The position numbers and the translations under genes were made by a program. This document shows positions 1-11,670 of a DNA stretch of 64,000 nucleotides, piece after piece (positions within the stretch are counted from its first letter, which is position 1; every line of letters starts with the position of its first letter). Location: NCBI GenBank assembly GCA_003116975.1, contig BGKB01000171.1, positions 1-64,000 of the forward strand, read 5' to 3'. The notes under the pieces are model-generated. The model did not search any database. It worked only from the letters and a program-made list of their open reading frames with translations, and was not told the DNA's origin. The stretch is from Aurantiochytrium sp. KH105. Its lineage: Eukaryota > Sar > Bigyra > Thraustochytrida > Thraustochytriidae.

Positions 1-367
1 ACTGCTCCTGCAGATTAGGTCTCTTTTCTTAACCTCCAAGTTTCGACTGCTTCACGAATCGCACTCACAACCAATGTGGGCGTGTTTCGAGTTTGACAAC
101 CTTGCGATTCATCTCACGATTCTTCGCCTCGGAATTAACTTATGAGCCCCAGGCTTGAGTACATTGTTGTGTTTTTCAGATTTCATCCGCTCAAATGAGT
201 GCATAAGACGCCTTGGATGAGTTCGTATCGCTTGGACGGCGAGGAGAAACAAGAAGCGCTCGGGAGAGAAGCAAGAAGCTCGTAGACAGGCGATCGATCA
301 ACAATACGATGTACATGAGTTGTAGTGGATAATTTAAAAAAAGAGAAACGGACGCAAGCTCAGGTGC
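1..367. other. Spacer downstream of MFS gene 1
   Basis: No open reading frame or RNA gene is recognisable here. It lies just 3' of the first MFS gene on the minus strand and probably contains its 3' UTR; a short A-rich tract (T-rich on the coding strand) lies about 20-35 bases past the stop codon. Confidence 0.4.
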
Positions 368-2590
368 TTAGGTCTGCGCCGTGGGGCGCACGGACGCCGG
401 GTCGTCAGAGGGAACCTCCTTGGAGTTATCCTGATCGGCGTTGCCAGTCTTGGACTTGTCGTGGAACCAGTACTTTTGGTCCTGGTCGCTGAAGCAGACC
501 TCGGCAATGATATAGAAGATGTAGGACATGAGTCCAATGCCCGAAAGGTAGATGAGCGGGTACATGCCGGGGAAGGGGGAGATGACGCCCTCCCAGCAGA
601 GGTTGAGTTCCGCGTTGCCAAAGTAGGCGCAGGGATCGTCCACGTCGTTGGTGATGTTGTAAGCGACTCCGCTGTAGATAGCGAACTCCTCGGCATCGTA
701 GTTGAGCGAGGATGGGTCCGAGGTGGTCTCAGAGAAGAGAGTCTGGTTGCAGTCCGCGGAGTTGATGTCAGCCTCGCAGACGGCCATGTTTTCGTACTTG
801 GGGGCGTCCTGGAGGTAGAGCGAGAAGTCAAAGCCGGGGCAACCGTAGTCAGCGTTGAACTGGGCAGCGAGGGCCGAGCCAAGGCTGGCGGTCAAGGTGG
901 TGGGTCCAATGCACCATTCGCGGCTGACCTCGATGGTGCTGTAGTCGCCAAGGCCGCCACCGCCCTCGCAGGTATCGTCACGGGTGATGTAGCCGTCATC
1001 GACAAAGCTCTGCGGGACAATGGGCCTGGGCTCGGGGACATTGTAGGGAATGTACTTTGAGGTCTTAGCTGCAAACTTGGGGCTCAAGGCACCAAGCGTG
1101 CACGTGGCGGCCTCGTAGTAGAACGGGCTCGCGAGGTTGAAGACGCGGCCCGAAGAGTTGGTCGGGTCGTAGGTGGGGCAGGTGGCCACACCGCAGTCGC
1201 AGTCATTGTACGGGTTGGAAGAGCTGTAGTCGAGCGGGACGCAGCTGACATCCGGGGTAAAGGGCGCAATATAATTGGCGAAGGTGGAGCCAAAGAGGAG
1301 AATGCCAATGAGCTTGGAGAAGGCTTCGGAACTGCGCACGGCACCAGCCAGGGCTCCCTTTTCGGTGGCCGGGACCTGTCCCATGATAAGCGAGAGCTCA
1401 ATGGGCACAACAGGTGCTGCAAAGAAGGAGAGACCGACGGCAATGTAGGAGAGGTTGGCGGTGGGGGCGAAGGCGAGACCAAAGCCGACGAGGATAGTCC
1501 AGACCATGGAAAAGTGGATGGCGCGCTTGAGACCAAAGAGCTTGACAATGACCGGGGTGAGGAGAGCTGCACCAAGAGCGGATCCGGTCCAGATCATGAC
1601 GGTAAAGATGATGAAGAGGTTGACCTCGGACTGGGTGTAGCGACGGAGCCACCATCCACCGGTGACGGCCTCGAGGGCGCCGACGCCCATCCAGGCCCAG
1701 GCGGCAGAGACCCAGAGGCAGGTGAGGTAGGCGCTGCGGCGAATGAGGGCGAGGAAGCCAAAGGGGTTGGCCCGCTTCCAGTCGATCTTGAGGGTGCGCT
1801 CGTCCTTGTGGAGGGACTCGGGCAGGAAGAAGAACATGGTGATGGCCACGACGCCTGAGAAGCAAAGACCCACCGAGTAGGAAATGTTGAAGAGCTTGTT
1901 GTAGGGATCGAGCGCGGGCGTGCCTTCGGGCTGTTCAACGCCGGTGGTGCTTTCGCTGATGGCGAGACTGATGAGAGCGCCAGAGAGGAGACCGAGGAAG
2001 TAACCAAAGCCCTGAAGGATGCCCATGTTGGTGGCGAGGCGATCGGGGCGGCTGACGTCCGAAACGTAGGCGATGCCGTGCGGTGTCACGGGCGAGCTGG
2101 CGCCGAGGACCATGCCGCCAAAGATGAAGAGACCGACGGTCTCGGTGGTCCAGCCGACGAGGAAGAGGATGGCGGTGACCGAGTAGCCGGTGAGGGCACC
2201 AATGAGAAGGGGACGGCGGCCCAAGCGATCGGAAACGACACCGACGGTAGATCCCATGAGGAAGGTCATCATGCGGAGGAGGGAAAGGGTGAGGGTGAGA
2301 GTGCGCTGCGAATCGTCGGTGGCGGCGAAGCAATCATCCTGGACCTCAGGGTCGCATCCCTTTTCGTTCATGTTGACGATGAGATGGATGGAGAGGGGCA
2401 TGGCGATGAAGAGCATGAGAATGTAGGATCCCGCGGCCGTGAGCACGGCAAATGTCACGAGGGCGATCTGTCTCTGCTGCTTGCGGAAGTCCTGCACCAC
2501 GGACTTGGACAGGTTCCTGTTGGCCTCGGGATCATTCATCTCGGCGTCGGCCTGGGTCGTGTCGCCTGTCATGGGCACGTCAGGCTGGGT

Positions 2591-2634
<44 letters not shown>

Positions 2635-2680
2635 CATTGATCTGCTCCATGCTGCTCGGGGGGCCATCGTCGCTCAGCAT
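368..2680 (-). CDS. MFS transporter with large TM11-12 luminal domain (paralog 1)
   Basis: The gene encodes a 770-residue polytopic membrane protein of the major facilitator superfamily, presumably a secondary transporter; the substrate is unknown. The cytosolic N-terminus carries a 14-Gln run (residues 17-30) encoded by a CTG/CAG repeat. Twelve hydrophobic segments are seen: TM1 about 72-103, TM2 127-149, TM3 157-177, TM4 182-207, TM5 219-242, TM6 264-288, TM7 318-340, TM8 352-381, TM9 387-405, TM10 409-436, TM11 442-472 and TM12 705-729. MFS motif A is GVVSDRLGRRP at 147-157. Loop TM1-2 holds a Cys pair (GCDPEVQDDC). The roughly 230-residue loop 473-704 has 12 cysteines and sequons NSS, NQT and NIT, as expected for an extracytoplasmic disulfide-bonded domain. 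The tail ends in VRPTAQT. The ATG sits in the context GGGAAGATGC, and the paralogs also start MLxD/MLGD. Confidence 0.93.
2591..2632 (-). repeat. CAG repeat coding polyglutamine
   Basis: Fourteen consecutive Gln codons (CTG on the plus strand) lie in the cytosolic N-terminus of the first MFS protein. None of the other seven paralogs has a comparable run, so it is a recent expansion and probably length-polymorphic. Confidence 0.9.
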
Positions 2681-2766
2681 CTTCCCTTGTCAGCTGGCGG
2701 CTGGCTGCTCTGTCTGGAGTTCTTCTTGCGCCCTCGCTGCTGCTGCTGCTGCTGCTCGGTGCGCTG

Positions 2767-2813
2767 TTTCGGGTTTGCTGCGCCGGGGCTCGCGGCGTTG
2801 AGGTTTTGCTTCG
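2767..2813 (-). promoter_or_regulatory. Shared MFS upstream box, gene 1 (two copies)
   Basis: The plus strand reads TTGAGGTTTTGCTTCG at 2798-2813, with a second, weaker version TTTCGGGTTTGCTGCG at 2767-2782. The better copy begins 118 bp upstream of the ATG. The same box occurs 108-163 bp upstream of all eight MFS genes. Function is inferred only from conservation of sequence, position and orientation. Confidence 0.5.
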
Positions 2814-2835
2814 GCTGCGGCTGCGGCTGCCGGCG

Positions 2836-2884
2836 TCTCGTCTCGTCTCGTCTCGTCTCGTCTCGTCTCGTCTCGTCTCGTCTC
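2836..2884. repeat. TCTCG pentanucleotide microsatellite
   Basis: Nine perfect TCTCG units are followed by a partial unit, in the presumed 5' flank of MFS gene 1. The strand is purely pyrimidine apart from the G of each unit. Confidence 0.9.
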
Positions 2885-4173
2885 CTTGGCCTTCTCGTCC
2901 GGACCGGTGTCGGTTTTGTTAGGTTCGCCCTGCGGCTGCCGCACCTGATAGTATCGGCCAGAAGCAAGCCCGCACACAAGCAAGCCCTCTTTCGCACTCC
3001 ACTTGCTTGCGTCCCTTCCCCCCCTGCTCGCGGGCCCGCAGCAGCTGCGTGTCTTGGAAGGCTGTGGGGCGGGAAGAAAGGAATGGCAGCGGAGAAGATA
3101 AGAAAGAAAGGTAAGGTAAGGAAAGGTAAGAGAATGCATGCGCCGGCCAGCCTGCCAGCCAGCCAGCCAGCCAGCCAGCCCGCCCACGCTCGCACGCTCG
3201 ACCGCCTCGCTGCCGCGCCTTCCCCCGGTTCTCGCGCTCGGCAGCAGGGGGTGCTCGTGCGCGGCGCGAGCTCGCGCGGCGATCCTGCGCAAGTGCCTCG
3301 CTGCGCTGTCGCGCCCTTGGCCAGTTCGCCCTCTCGCTCGCTCTCTCGCTTGGTTCGTTCGATTTATCCAGGGCCACGCCGCCGCTCCCTGCGAACCTCT
3401 TTCGGCCCCGCGGCGCCGCGCGGGTGCGCCTGAAAACGCTTCCCGCTCCGCTCCTGCGACCTCCTTCAGCCGCCCCGCCTCGCCGGGACGGAATCACGAG
3501 GCCGGCAGCGGGCGAGGCGTCGCTCCTCACGCGCCGCGACGTGCGTGCGCAGGGAGGGAGGGTTCCCGATCCATCATTCCGCACTGCGCGTCCGGCTGCA
3601 GCTGCAGCGGCCGGCGCTCCTTCTCTCCGGCGCCCGGCAAGAAGGAGCGAGCGGGAGCGCGCTGCGCGCAGGCCCGGTGGCGACGCCGCCTCGCGCGCGC
3701 GGTCCGTGCGATCCGGCCTCCCCTTCTTTTTTTCCTTCTTTGCTTTTGCTGGGCGATCGATCCATCGATCCGCCGATCGCCACGCGCGCGGCCGCGCTGC
3801 TGCACTGCTGCTGCTGCGCCTCCCCTCTCCGGGATTCCCAGCGCGCAGCGCAGCGCAGCGGAGGTGGGGGAGGGTGGGTGCAGGGGCTCGATCCTCCGGC
3901 CGATCGATCGATCGGTCGATCGGTCGGTCGGTCGGTCGGCCGGCCGCCTGGGCGGTTGCGAGGCGAGGCGAGGCGAGGCGGGGCGAGGCGGGAGGGAGGG
4001 AGGTAACGCAGCGCAGGCTCCGCCGCCGCAACGCGCGCGTTTCCGGACCGCCGCCGAGCCCGGCAGGTCGGTCGCAGCTGGCCTGCCGCAGCAGAGACAG
4101 GCAGAGGCGGCGAGACAGCCAGCCACCTGGATACCGCGAAATTCGGACCTGCCTGCCTGCCTTCCAGCGTGCT

Positions 4174-4230
4174 CTGCGCTGCGCTGCGCTGCGCTGCGCT
4201 GCGCTGCGCTGCGCTGCGCTGCGCTGCGCT
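4174..4230. repeat. CTGCG pentanucleotide array
   Basis: About eleven tandem CTGCG units lie in the spacer upstream of MFS gene 1. Neighbouring arrays include GATC/GGTC near 3900-3942 and CTTC/CTTG near 4440-4478. Confidence 0.85.
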
Positions 4231-6813
4231 GCTCGAGAGGCAGCAGCGACCGAGCGGGCGGGCGAGCGAACGAAGCCGCAGCCGCATCCAGAGCGGAGCG
4301 ACCCGGTCGCGAGCGCGAGACCGAGAGCGAGAGCGAGTCGAGCTGCAGCGCTGGCAGTGAGTGCGTGGGCCAAGAAACAAACAGAGAGGTCGCGTCCCGC
4401 CGCGCCTTCCGACCCTGCCTTATTGCTGTCTTTCTTCGCTTCCTTCCTTCCTTCCTTGCTTGCTTGCTTGCTTGCTTGTCCCTTTCCTTTTCTTTCTCCT
4501 CTCTCCGCCTGACAGACAGACACAGACCGCCGGCCGCCCGATTTCGCCGCCGCCAGTCCAGTCTTGAGCTCCCGCCGCAGAGCTTCCGGAGCTGCCGCGC
4601 TCGGCCGAGTCGCGTCGCGTCGCGTCGAGCCGTGGCGAGCTCGTCGCGACGTGCCCGCCGCGTCAAGCCGCGTCGCGTCGAGTCGTCGCCGCCCGTCTGG
4701 ACGGATGGATGCGGACAACGTTTGTACGTCATGCCGCCCACCTTCGCTTCCCGCCTTTCTAGAGGTCTTAGGCGAAGGAGGAAGGCGGTGCCGGGCGGTC
4801 CGCAGACCGGGCCCAAGCGCGGACCCACAGCGCCCCGCACCACCGCCCACACCGCCGTCTGGCTACTCGGTTGAGGCCGGCGCAGCCGGGGCAGACTTTT
4901 GCACCCGACGTGCGCGGCAGCTCCGGAGCCGCGACATCAATCAGCTTTTTCGCGTGCTACTGCTGCTTGTCAGCCAGCCGGCCGCGCTTCGCCTGGCTTC
5001 AGCGCACGATTCGGCCTCTTGCTCGCCTTGCCTTGCCTTGCAGGGCTAGACAGCATGTGCGTGCGTGCGTGCATGTGACCGGGTGGCGGCGCAAAACTGT
5101 GAGAGCGCTCGCACCTCCTTTGTAGGGGCGTTCTCCTCTCTCCAGCGCGAGCTGTGCGGCGCTGCGGGCTAGTGGAGAGGTCGCAGTGTACGCCATCTCG
5201 ACGCATCGGCGCAGAACACCGGATCCGCCCCACACCGCCTCGCACGCCAGGGGGCCGAATCTACCCACAGTGCGATTTTTTGGGTCACTCCGTCCATGCG
5301 AATCCCCATCTCCCTCGTCGTCATCAGTCCTCTCCACCCCCACACCCGCGCCGTCGGCCTCCTCGCACCCACTGGCCAGCCCCGCCTCAGTCCCCACTTT
5401 GCGCCCTGCGCCTCGCCGTTGCTACGAGTCTCTACGCGCGTGCTCAGCAGCCTGTAGCCGGCCAAGGACGCACTGGGGGTGTCCCCACCGCTTTCTGGGA
5501 CACATAAAAAGACGCAGGCCTTGATAGTGGTATCTATCCTCCATCCTATCATGTGCGCGAGCTGCGACTGCGACTGCGAGTCTCACTCCGGCCCAGTGCA
5601 GGCCATAGCGGCCTGCACTGTGCGGGAGAGATCTTTCGCGCGGCCTTGCCGGTTTCTACGACCCGCTCGCTGCCGACGACGGGTGCGGAAATGGTGGTCG
5701 GCGCGATCCTGGATGCGGCACGCGACGTATCCTCGCGATTTCAGGGCGCGTGAAAGCCGGCCGAGGCCCGCAAGAAATATCGCCGCTGCGCCTGCCATGT
5801 CCCGTGCTTCTCTTATCCAGGTCCGAATTCCGAAAAGGCCTCCTGATGCTGCAGCGGCTGCTGCTGCTGCTGATCACAGTAGCCAATCTTCTTCTTGTTC
5901 CGGCCTCGCCATTCTCCTTTGCCAAACTGACCGACCGCAGCAGGTTGCAGTTATTCTGTCGTTGCCCTTCTCCATCTTCCCCTCCCTTGCCATGCCATGC
6001 ACGCATCGCACGCTGCCACGCGCATGCTGAAAGAAGATCTTGCGCGAGCAAAGAGCTCGGTTCGATCGCCAACCGAGCCTCGCAGGCTCGTCGCGTCGCG
6101 GTCGCGTCTCGCCTCGTTCCGGTCCGGCGCGCGGTCCATGGACCGTCTTGCTGCAGGACTTGCACCGCGCGAAGCATCGCATCGCAGGACTCGCGCGTCG
6201 CGACCGCGTCATGGGACATGACGCTGCGCTCGCTCGACGTCCCTCACCCGCGAGGAGGGGGGACCTGCACCGTGTGAAATCTCTGCTGCAGCTGCTGCGA
6301 TGCGCTTGTTGGCGTTTACAGTCAAACGGTGGCGTGCCGTCCATCGAGAGACCGATCCGCGGCTGTCTCCTTGGCCATTCTGATAAAGTAACTCTTGCAC
6401 GCGGACGCGCGAGCTTGCAAGATGATGCCTTGACGCAAGTCGCGCGAATACGCGCACGCACGTCCATTTCTTTGCGCTTCGTATGCAACCTCGATCGGGA
6501 TGGTAGACCCATGTGAGCAGGGCAGGGAGGAGCAACGATCAGTCTGCTGCTGCTTGCTTGCGCTAGGCCCGGGGAAGCACGTGCGCAAGCACGTCTGTTC
6601 CTTCGAAAAGAGTAGTTTTGTCGGCGTCGACGAAAGCGACGTGGATAGATTATAGATAGATACTTATATCGTTTGGTTGCGGTTGGTTTTGGACAAAATC
6701 GTGCGGAGGGCGCCTCGCCAGCTTACACGCACGCTCTGTATTGCATCGCATAGCGTTACATTGGATTGATTAGGAGTGGAGCGGATCGCTTCCGTTTGCA
6801 TCGCAAACAACGT

Positions 6814-9087
6814 TTACTCGTTGGTGGCAGGGCGCACGCGGGGCGCAGCGTTGCTCTCCTCAACCACGGGCGCGCCGCTCTCCGGCTCCGGAGTCTCCTT
6901 GTGGTGGACCCAGTACTCGCGGTCCTCGTGCTTGAAGAAGACCTCGGCGATGATAAAGGCCGCGTACGAGATAAAACCGAGCACGCTCATGTACAGGAAG
7001 GGAAAGAGGCCCGGAAAGTCGGCAATGACGCCCTCCCAGCAGAGGTTAAGCTCGGCCGTGCCCATCGACTCGCACGCCACTTTCTCGCCCGTCGTGATGT
7101 TCACGTAAATGCCCGTAAATGTGTCAAACTCCTCGTCATCATAGTTGAGGGTCTCCTCAGTGGTCGAGTCCGCGAGCGTCTGGTTGCACGAAGCCGAAGC
7201 CGCGTCGGCCTCGCAAGCGGCCAGGTTCTCGCGCAGGGCCTTGTCGCTGCTGTACATGCTCAAGTCAAAACCGGGGCAGCCAAAGTCGGCGTTGTACTTT
7301 GCGGCCACGGGCGCGGCAACGCCGCGAGCCTCGAGGGCAGCCGCGCTCACGCACCACTCGCGCTCGACCTCGAGCGTGAGCGAGTTGCCAACGCCACCGC
7401 CGCCCTGGCAGGTGTCGTCGCGCACCACCCATCCATCGTCGACAAAGCTCTGCGGGACAATGACCTGGTTCGCGGCCACGTTCACAGGGATGAACTTGCT
7501 CGGCTTGCCAAGGAACATGGGGCTCAGCTCGCCAAGGCTGCACTTGTTGGCCTCGTAGTAAAAGGGGTTCGCCGCGTCCATGATGCGGCCCGAGGAGTTG
7601 GTCGGGTCAAAGGTCGGGCAGGTGGCCACGCCGCAGGGGCACGTGTTGACCGGGTTGCTCGAGCTGTAGTCAAGCGGGACGCATTCCACATCAGGCACGT
7701 AGCTCTCAATGTAGCCGGCAAAGGCCGTGCCAAAGATGATGATGCCCAGCAACTTGGAAAAGGCCTCCGAGCTGCGCACAGCACCGGCCAAAGCACCCTT
7801 TTCCGTAGCCGGGACCTGGCCCACAATGAGCGCCAGCTCCGTGGGCACGACAGGGGCTGCAAAGAACGAGAGACCCACAGCAATGTAGGAGAGCTGGGCC
7901 GTGGGCGCAAAGGCAAAGCCAAAGCCGACGATGATGGTCCAGATCATGCCAAAGTGGATGGCACCCTTGAGGCCCATGAGCTTGACAAGCACCGGGGTGA
8001 GGAGCGCGGCGCCAAAGGCAGAGCCGAGCCAGACAGCGACAATGAAGATGATAAAGACGTTGACGTCCGTCTGCATGTAGCGGCGGAGCCACCATCCGCC
8101 AGTGCAGGCCTCGAGGCCGCCGACGGCCATCCATGCGCAGGCCGCAGAGATCCAGAGCATGAGCAGGTACGGGTTGCGGGTGACGAGCGTGACAAAGCCA
8201 AAGGGGTTGGCCTTCTTCCAGTCGACAAAGCTGCTGCGCTCGGCCTTGTGGAGCGACTCGGGCAGGATAAAGAACATGAGCGTCGCCACCAATCCTGCAA
8301 AGGCGAAACCCGTGCCGTACGAGATGTTAAAGAGCTTGTTGTAAGGATCGAGGGCACTGACGTCCGCGTTCTCGTCCTCGTCAGCACCGCGTGTCGACTC
8401 GCTGATGAGCAGACTGATGAGGGCACCGGAGAGGAGGCCCAAAAAGTAGCCGCAGCCCTGGAGGATGCCCATGTTGGTGGGCAGGCGATCCGGACGGCTG
8501 ATGTCAGAAATGTAGGCGATGCCGTGCGGGGTCACGGGGGAGCTGGCGCCGAGGACCATGCCTGCAAAGAGGAAGAGTCCGATGACCTGGGTCTGCCAGC
8601 CAATGAGGAGCAGGAGGCCGGTCGTGGCGTAACCGGCGAGCGCGCCGAGCAGGAGCGGCTTGCGGCCCCAGCGATCACTGAGCGTGCCGAGGAAGGAGCC
8701 CATGAGGAAGGTCATGGTGCGCAGCAGCGAGAGGGTGAGCGTGAGCTGGCGCTGCGAGGTGTCGGTGGGCGCAAAGCAGTCATCCTGGATTTCGGGGTCG
8801 CAGCCGTTGCTCTGGTTCACGATGAGGTGGATCGAGAGCGGCATGGCGATGAAGAGCATGAGAATGTACGAAGCGCCGGCCGTAAAGGTGCAGGCGGCGG
8901 CCATGATGGCCTGTTTCTGCTGTTGGCGAAAGTCCTGCACCACGGACTGGCTAAGCTTGCCGGTGTTCTTGGACGAGCTGCTCTTCACCTCCGAGGTCGA
9001 CGGCATCGACTGCATCGACGTCTCCACTGGCGTGGGCATCGCATCCTCGCCCTTTTCGCTCGGCGCCGTGGCGTCGGCGCCCAGCAT
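6814..9087 (-). CDS. MFS transporter (paralog 2)
   Basis: A 757-residue MFS protein. The start at 9087 (MLGADATAP, context GCAAGATGC) is preferred over the longer open frame beginning at 9291. The extra 68 residues would be a Lys/Arg-rich leader absent from the paralogs, and the MLG start is conserved. Motif A reads GTLSDRWGRRP. The Cys pair in loop 1-2 (GCDPEIQDDC) and the 12-Cys loop between TM11 and TM12 are intact, with sequons NSS, NQT and NIT. The loop keeps the family blocks FVDDGxVxRDDTC and YGTGFAF-type TM6. The tail ends in RVRPATNE, close to the VRPT tails of paralogs 1 and 6. It lacks the polyGln of paralog 1 and has a Ser/Thr-rich N-terminus instead. Confidence 0.93.
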   Translation of the reverse strand: MLGADATAPSEKGEDAMPTPVETSMQSMPSTSEVKSSSSKNTGKLSQSVVQDFRQQQKQAIMAAACTFTAGASYILMLFIAMPLSIHLIVNQSNGCDPEIQDDCFAPTDTSQRQLTLTLSLLRTMTFLMGSFLGTLSDRWGRKPLLLGALAGYATTGLLLLIGWQTQVIGLFLFAGMVLGASSPVTPHGIAYISDISRPDRLPTNMGILQGCGYFLGLLSGALISLLISESTRGADEDENADVSALDPYNKLFNISYGTGFAFAGLVATLMFFILPESLHKAERSSFVDWKKANPFGFVTLVTRNPYLLMLWISAACAWMAVGGLEACTGGWWLRRYMQTDVNVFIIFIVAVWLGSAFGAALLTPVLVKLMGLKGAIHFGMIWTIIVGFGFAFAPTAQLSYIAVGLSFFAAPVVPTELALIVGQVPATEKGALAGAVRSSEAFSKLLGIIIFGTAFAGYIESYVPDVECVPLDYSSSNPVNTCPCGVATCPTFDPTNSSGRIMDAANPFYYEANKCSLGELSPMFLGKPSKFIPVNVAANQVIVPQSFVDDGWVVRDDTCQGGGGVGNSLTLEVEREWCVSAAALEARGVAAPVAAKYNADFGCPGFDLSMYSSDKALRENLAACEADAASASCNQTLADSTTEETLNYDDEEFDTFTGIYVNITTGEKVACESMGTAELNLCWEGVIADFPGLFPFLYMSVLGFISYAAFIIAEVFFKHEDREYWVHHKETPEPESGAPVVEESNAAPRVRPATNE

Positions 9088-11670
9088 CTTGCTGTCCTTT
9101 TCTTCTTTACGACGACTTCTTCTTCTTCTCCTCCTCCTCTTCAGCCCTTGTTCTTCTTCTGCTTTGGGGCTTTCGGTCGCTCCAAGGCGAGCACGTTTCG
9201 GATTTGCTTCGAGCGCGATTCGACTTTGCTCGCCCGAGCCCGGGGCGAGCCATCCAGACCCAGCGCAAGCTAGTAACACCAGTAAAGTCAACTGTCAACG
9301 CGACTCAGCTCAGCCTGAGCGGACTGGCGCGGCCGCCGCTTCGACTCACAGTCCCTGCGCGGGTGCAGTGTTGCGCAGAGTAGTGCATGCGCCGCTCCGG
9401 ATCGGCCGCGGCCAGTCCAATCCATACCGCCCTCCCTCCGCCTTTGCCCCCTTTCTGCGGCTCCCTTTGCGCAGCCACTAGCGGGGAGAGAGGGAGAGAG
9501 AGGGCGGTTCTTGCACCTGCCGAAGTGCCAAGATACCCTTTTTGGCGCGCGAGGCTGCGGCTCGCACGCTCGAAACTAGTGCCGGAGAGGACGCCCCGGA
9601 AGAAGGCCCTGGCGGACGGACGGACGACGCCCGTTTCCGCCCCCTGGCTGCCCGCACGCCCGCCTGCAAACGCGCTCGAACGACAGACAGACGGGCGGGC
9701 GGACGGGCGCGAGGAAGAGGTTTTCGCCGCGCCGATGACCGAGCGGCGGCAGGTCCAGCCGCCGCGGCGCCCTCCCCTCCTCGGATCCTGGACCACCGCC
9801 TCCTGCTGAGTCCTCTTCTCTCCCCTTTCCTTTCCTTTCCTTTCCTTTCCTTTCCTGTCCCGTGCTTTGCGCGGAGGAGCTCGGAGAGGTCCCGGGGCTG
9901 GCTGGGCTGCCGTGCCGCCTGGCATGCCACGCCGCGCCGTGCCGTGCCCTTGCGAGCGAGCGGGGCAGGGGAGAGCGAAAGGAGGAGCGAAAAGGGAGGA
10001 AAAGGAAAGTCCCAGAACCGGCTCGGTCGGTGCCCCGCCGGTCCGGAGCAGAAGCTGCCAGCTTTGCGCTCCCTGAGACCGAGTGTCCCAACTGGCGCAC
10101 ACGGCACGTATGGCGCCACGCCTGCCCATGGCTGCTGCTGCTGCATTGCTGCTGCTGCGGCTTGGGAGGCGAGCACCGGCGGCGGCTCCGGCTCGGGGAC
10201 CTTGGCGCGTGTCCGTGCGCGACGGTGTGCTGGCCAGCGCGAGGCAGGCAGGCGGGACAGCGGCCACTCGGCCGGCGCGCGCGAGAGAGAGAGCGAGCAA
10301 GGGGGTTGTGCGTGCGTGCTGCAGCTGCGGCTGCAGCTGCGGCTTCTAATAACTGTATTCAACGCAAGAAGGCTCATTTGGCTGCAAGCAAGTAGGTACT
10401 TGGACGCACCAAGTATTAGCGGCGCGTCCGCGTAGCAAGCGGGGTGGCTTCGTCCCAGTCCCGTCGCGGCCCCCCAAGCTCGTGCCAACCGTAGCACGCG
10501 CTCGCGGCTCTGTCGCCAGGCAGCTGCAACTGTGATGGAAGCTCGCCCGTCCCCCACGTGCCTGGTGCCTCTCGCCCTCGCCGCCACCCTGTGGTGCAAA
10601 CAAAGCCGCCTCCAACTCGCTCTCGCCCAAGAGCCGCGCGCAGCAGCCTCGGGCTCCTCGAAGCTGGCCTCGTCACGCAGCCGCAGCGCACGACGCAGCC
10701 GCGGCTCAGACAGCCAGAGGCCGCGAGCTCCGCCTCTCGTCAAAAAAGTCAAGTAAAGGCAAGGCAAGCATGTGCGCGTGGACCGGGCGGACCCGCCGCC
10801 GCCTCGTGTCGGTCCTGCCGCCGCGCGGCCCGTGGACCGCCGCCGCGCGTTGCGTGCTGCAGGCAGCTAGCTGGGCGAGGAGGAGGGGGAGATGCGATCC
10901 ACGCATGCGAGCGTGCAGAAGAAACACGCGTCGCACGCGGCCGCGGTGACCCGCCGCGTGCAGTGCAGTGCAGCACAGCAGCGCTGCGCTTTGCATCGCC
11001 GCGCTTTGCATCGCCGCGCTTGCTCGGCATTGATTGCATCGCACGGCTCTGCGAACGGTCGGCCGCGGCGTCTGCGTCGCGGCTGGAAGCAAGCTGTTGA
11101 ACTCAAGCAGGCAGCGGCTGCGGCTGCGGCAGGCAAGAGACCGGCCGGCCGCGCAAGAGCATTCCTTTTCACGATGGACAGACAAGACAGTTAGATACAG
11201 ATAAAGAGCGCGCTTTCTTTCTTAGCTTGGGTTCTTCTTTCCTACAAGTCCGCGTACGCTGCTGCTGCTGGCCGGCTGGCTGGCTGGCTGCTTGCTCATA
11301 CCCAGTCTCCGGCGGGAAGGGGACGGTGGCTGGATTCTTGCGATTCTTCGAAGCAGCGCAGGGCAAGGCAGCCAGCGGGCAGCAGCGGCGTAGCAGACAG
11401 GCAGCCGTGCGTGTCCGCGTCGAGGAGGGGGGACCTCGCGGCTCCAGGAAGCGGAAGCCGCGTGCGGACGCCGCCAGAGCCGCGGCCGCCGGTCCAGACC
11501 CCGACCGCTGCGGGACCGCACTGCGGGCCCCGCCGCCCCGCCGCGGGCACGCTCCCCGGGACCTCACACGCCGCGGGGAACCCGCTGAGCGCGCGGGGCT
11601 GGCCGAGCGGGGACGCCGCGGGGACCCCCGGTGTGCCTTTTTTGACCTGGCTGGGTACTTAGTTAGTTGA
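9088..11670. other. Spacer between MFS genes 2 and 3
   Basis: 2.6 kb with no gene I can support. It contains the upstream box of gene 2 (9195-9211), a CCAAGATAC word at 9528-9536, a CCTTT/CTTTC repeat at about 9823-9856 and CTG/CTGCGG runs near 10130-10350. Long open frames on both strands here are Arg/Ala/Pro-rich and look compositional. Confidence 0.55.
9195..9211 (-). promoter_or_regulatory. Shared MFS upstream box, gene 2
   Basis: The plus strand reads GTTTCGGATTTGCTTCG, 108 bp upstream of the ATG at 9087. It matches the eight-gene consensus TTCGGTTTTGCTTC with one change. Confidence 0.5.

Larger units (their letters stand above)
2681..6813. other. GC-rich spacer with simple repeats between MFS genes 1 and 2
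   Basis: This is 4.1 kb without a supportable gene. Long open frames on both strands (for example about 3.1-4.9 kb) are compositional: they encode Ala/Arg/Ser-rich, repeat-derived peptides. It contains TCTCG, CCAG, GATC/GGTC, CTGCG and CTTC/CTTG microsatellites. The proximal part (to about 3.8 kb) should be the promoter and 5' UTR of gene 1, including the shared upstream box and the sequence ATCGATCCGCCGATCG at 3764-3779. Confidence 0.6.

Noticed and set aside
2919-4874. Long open frames (up to 643 codons) on both strands in the gene 1-2 spacer
   Set aside because: The products are Arg/Ala/Ser-rich and derive from microsatellites (GATC, CTGCG, CCAG). There is no domain or conserved start.
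6766-9273. 835-codon open frame on the plus strand, antisense to MFS gene 2
   Set aside because: It is an exact shadow of a conserved gene with GC-rich third positions. Similar antisense frames lie opposite genes 1, 3, 6 and 8, and none encodes a recognisable protein.
9085-9291. Extended N-terminus (68 residues) for MFS gene 2
   Set aside because: The extension is a Lys/Arg/Glu repeat from a TTCTTC tract and is absent from all paralogs. The MLG start with a good context is downstream.
9386-10767. Large overlapping frames on both strands in the gene 2-3 spacer
   Set aside because: Low-complexity composition; three or more frames are open at once, as expected from very high GC.
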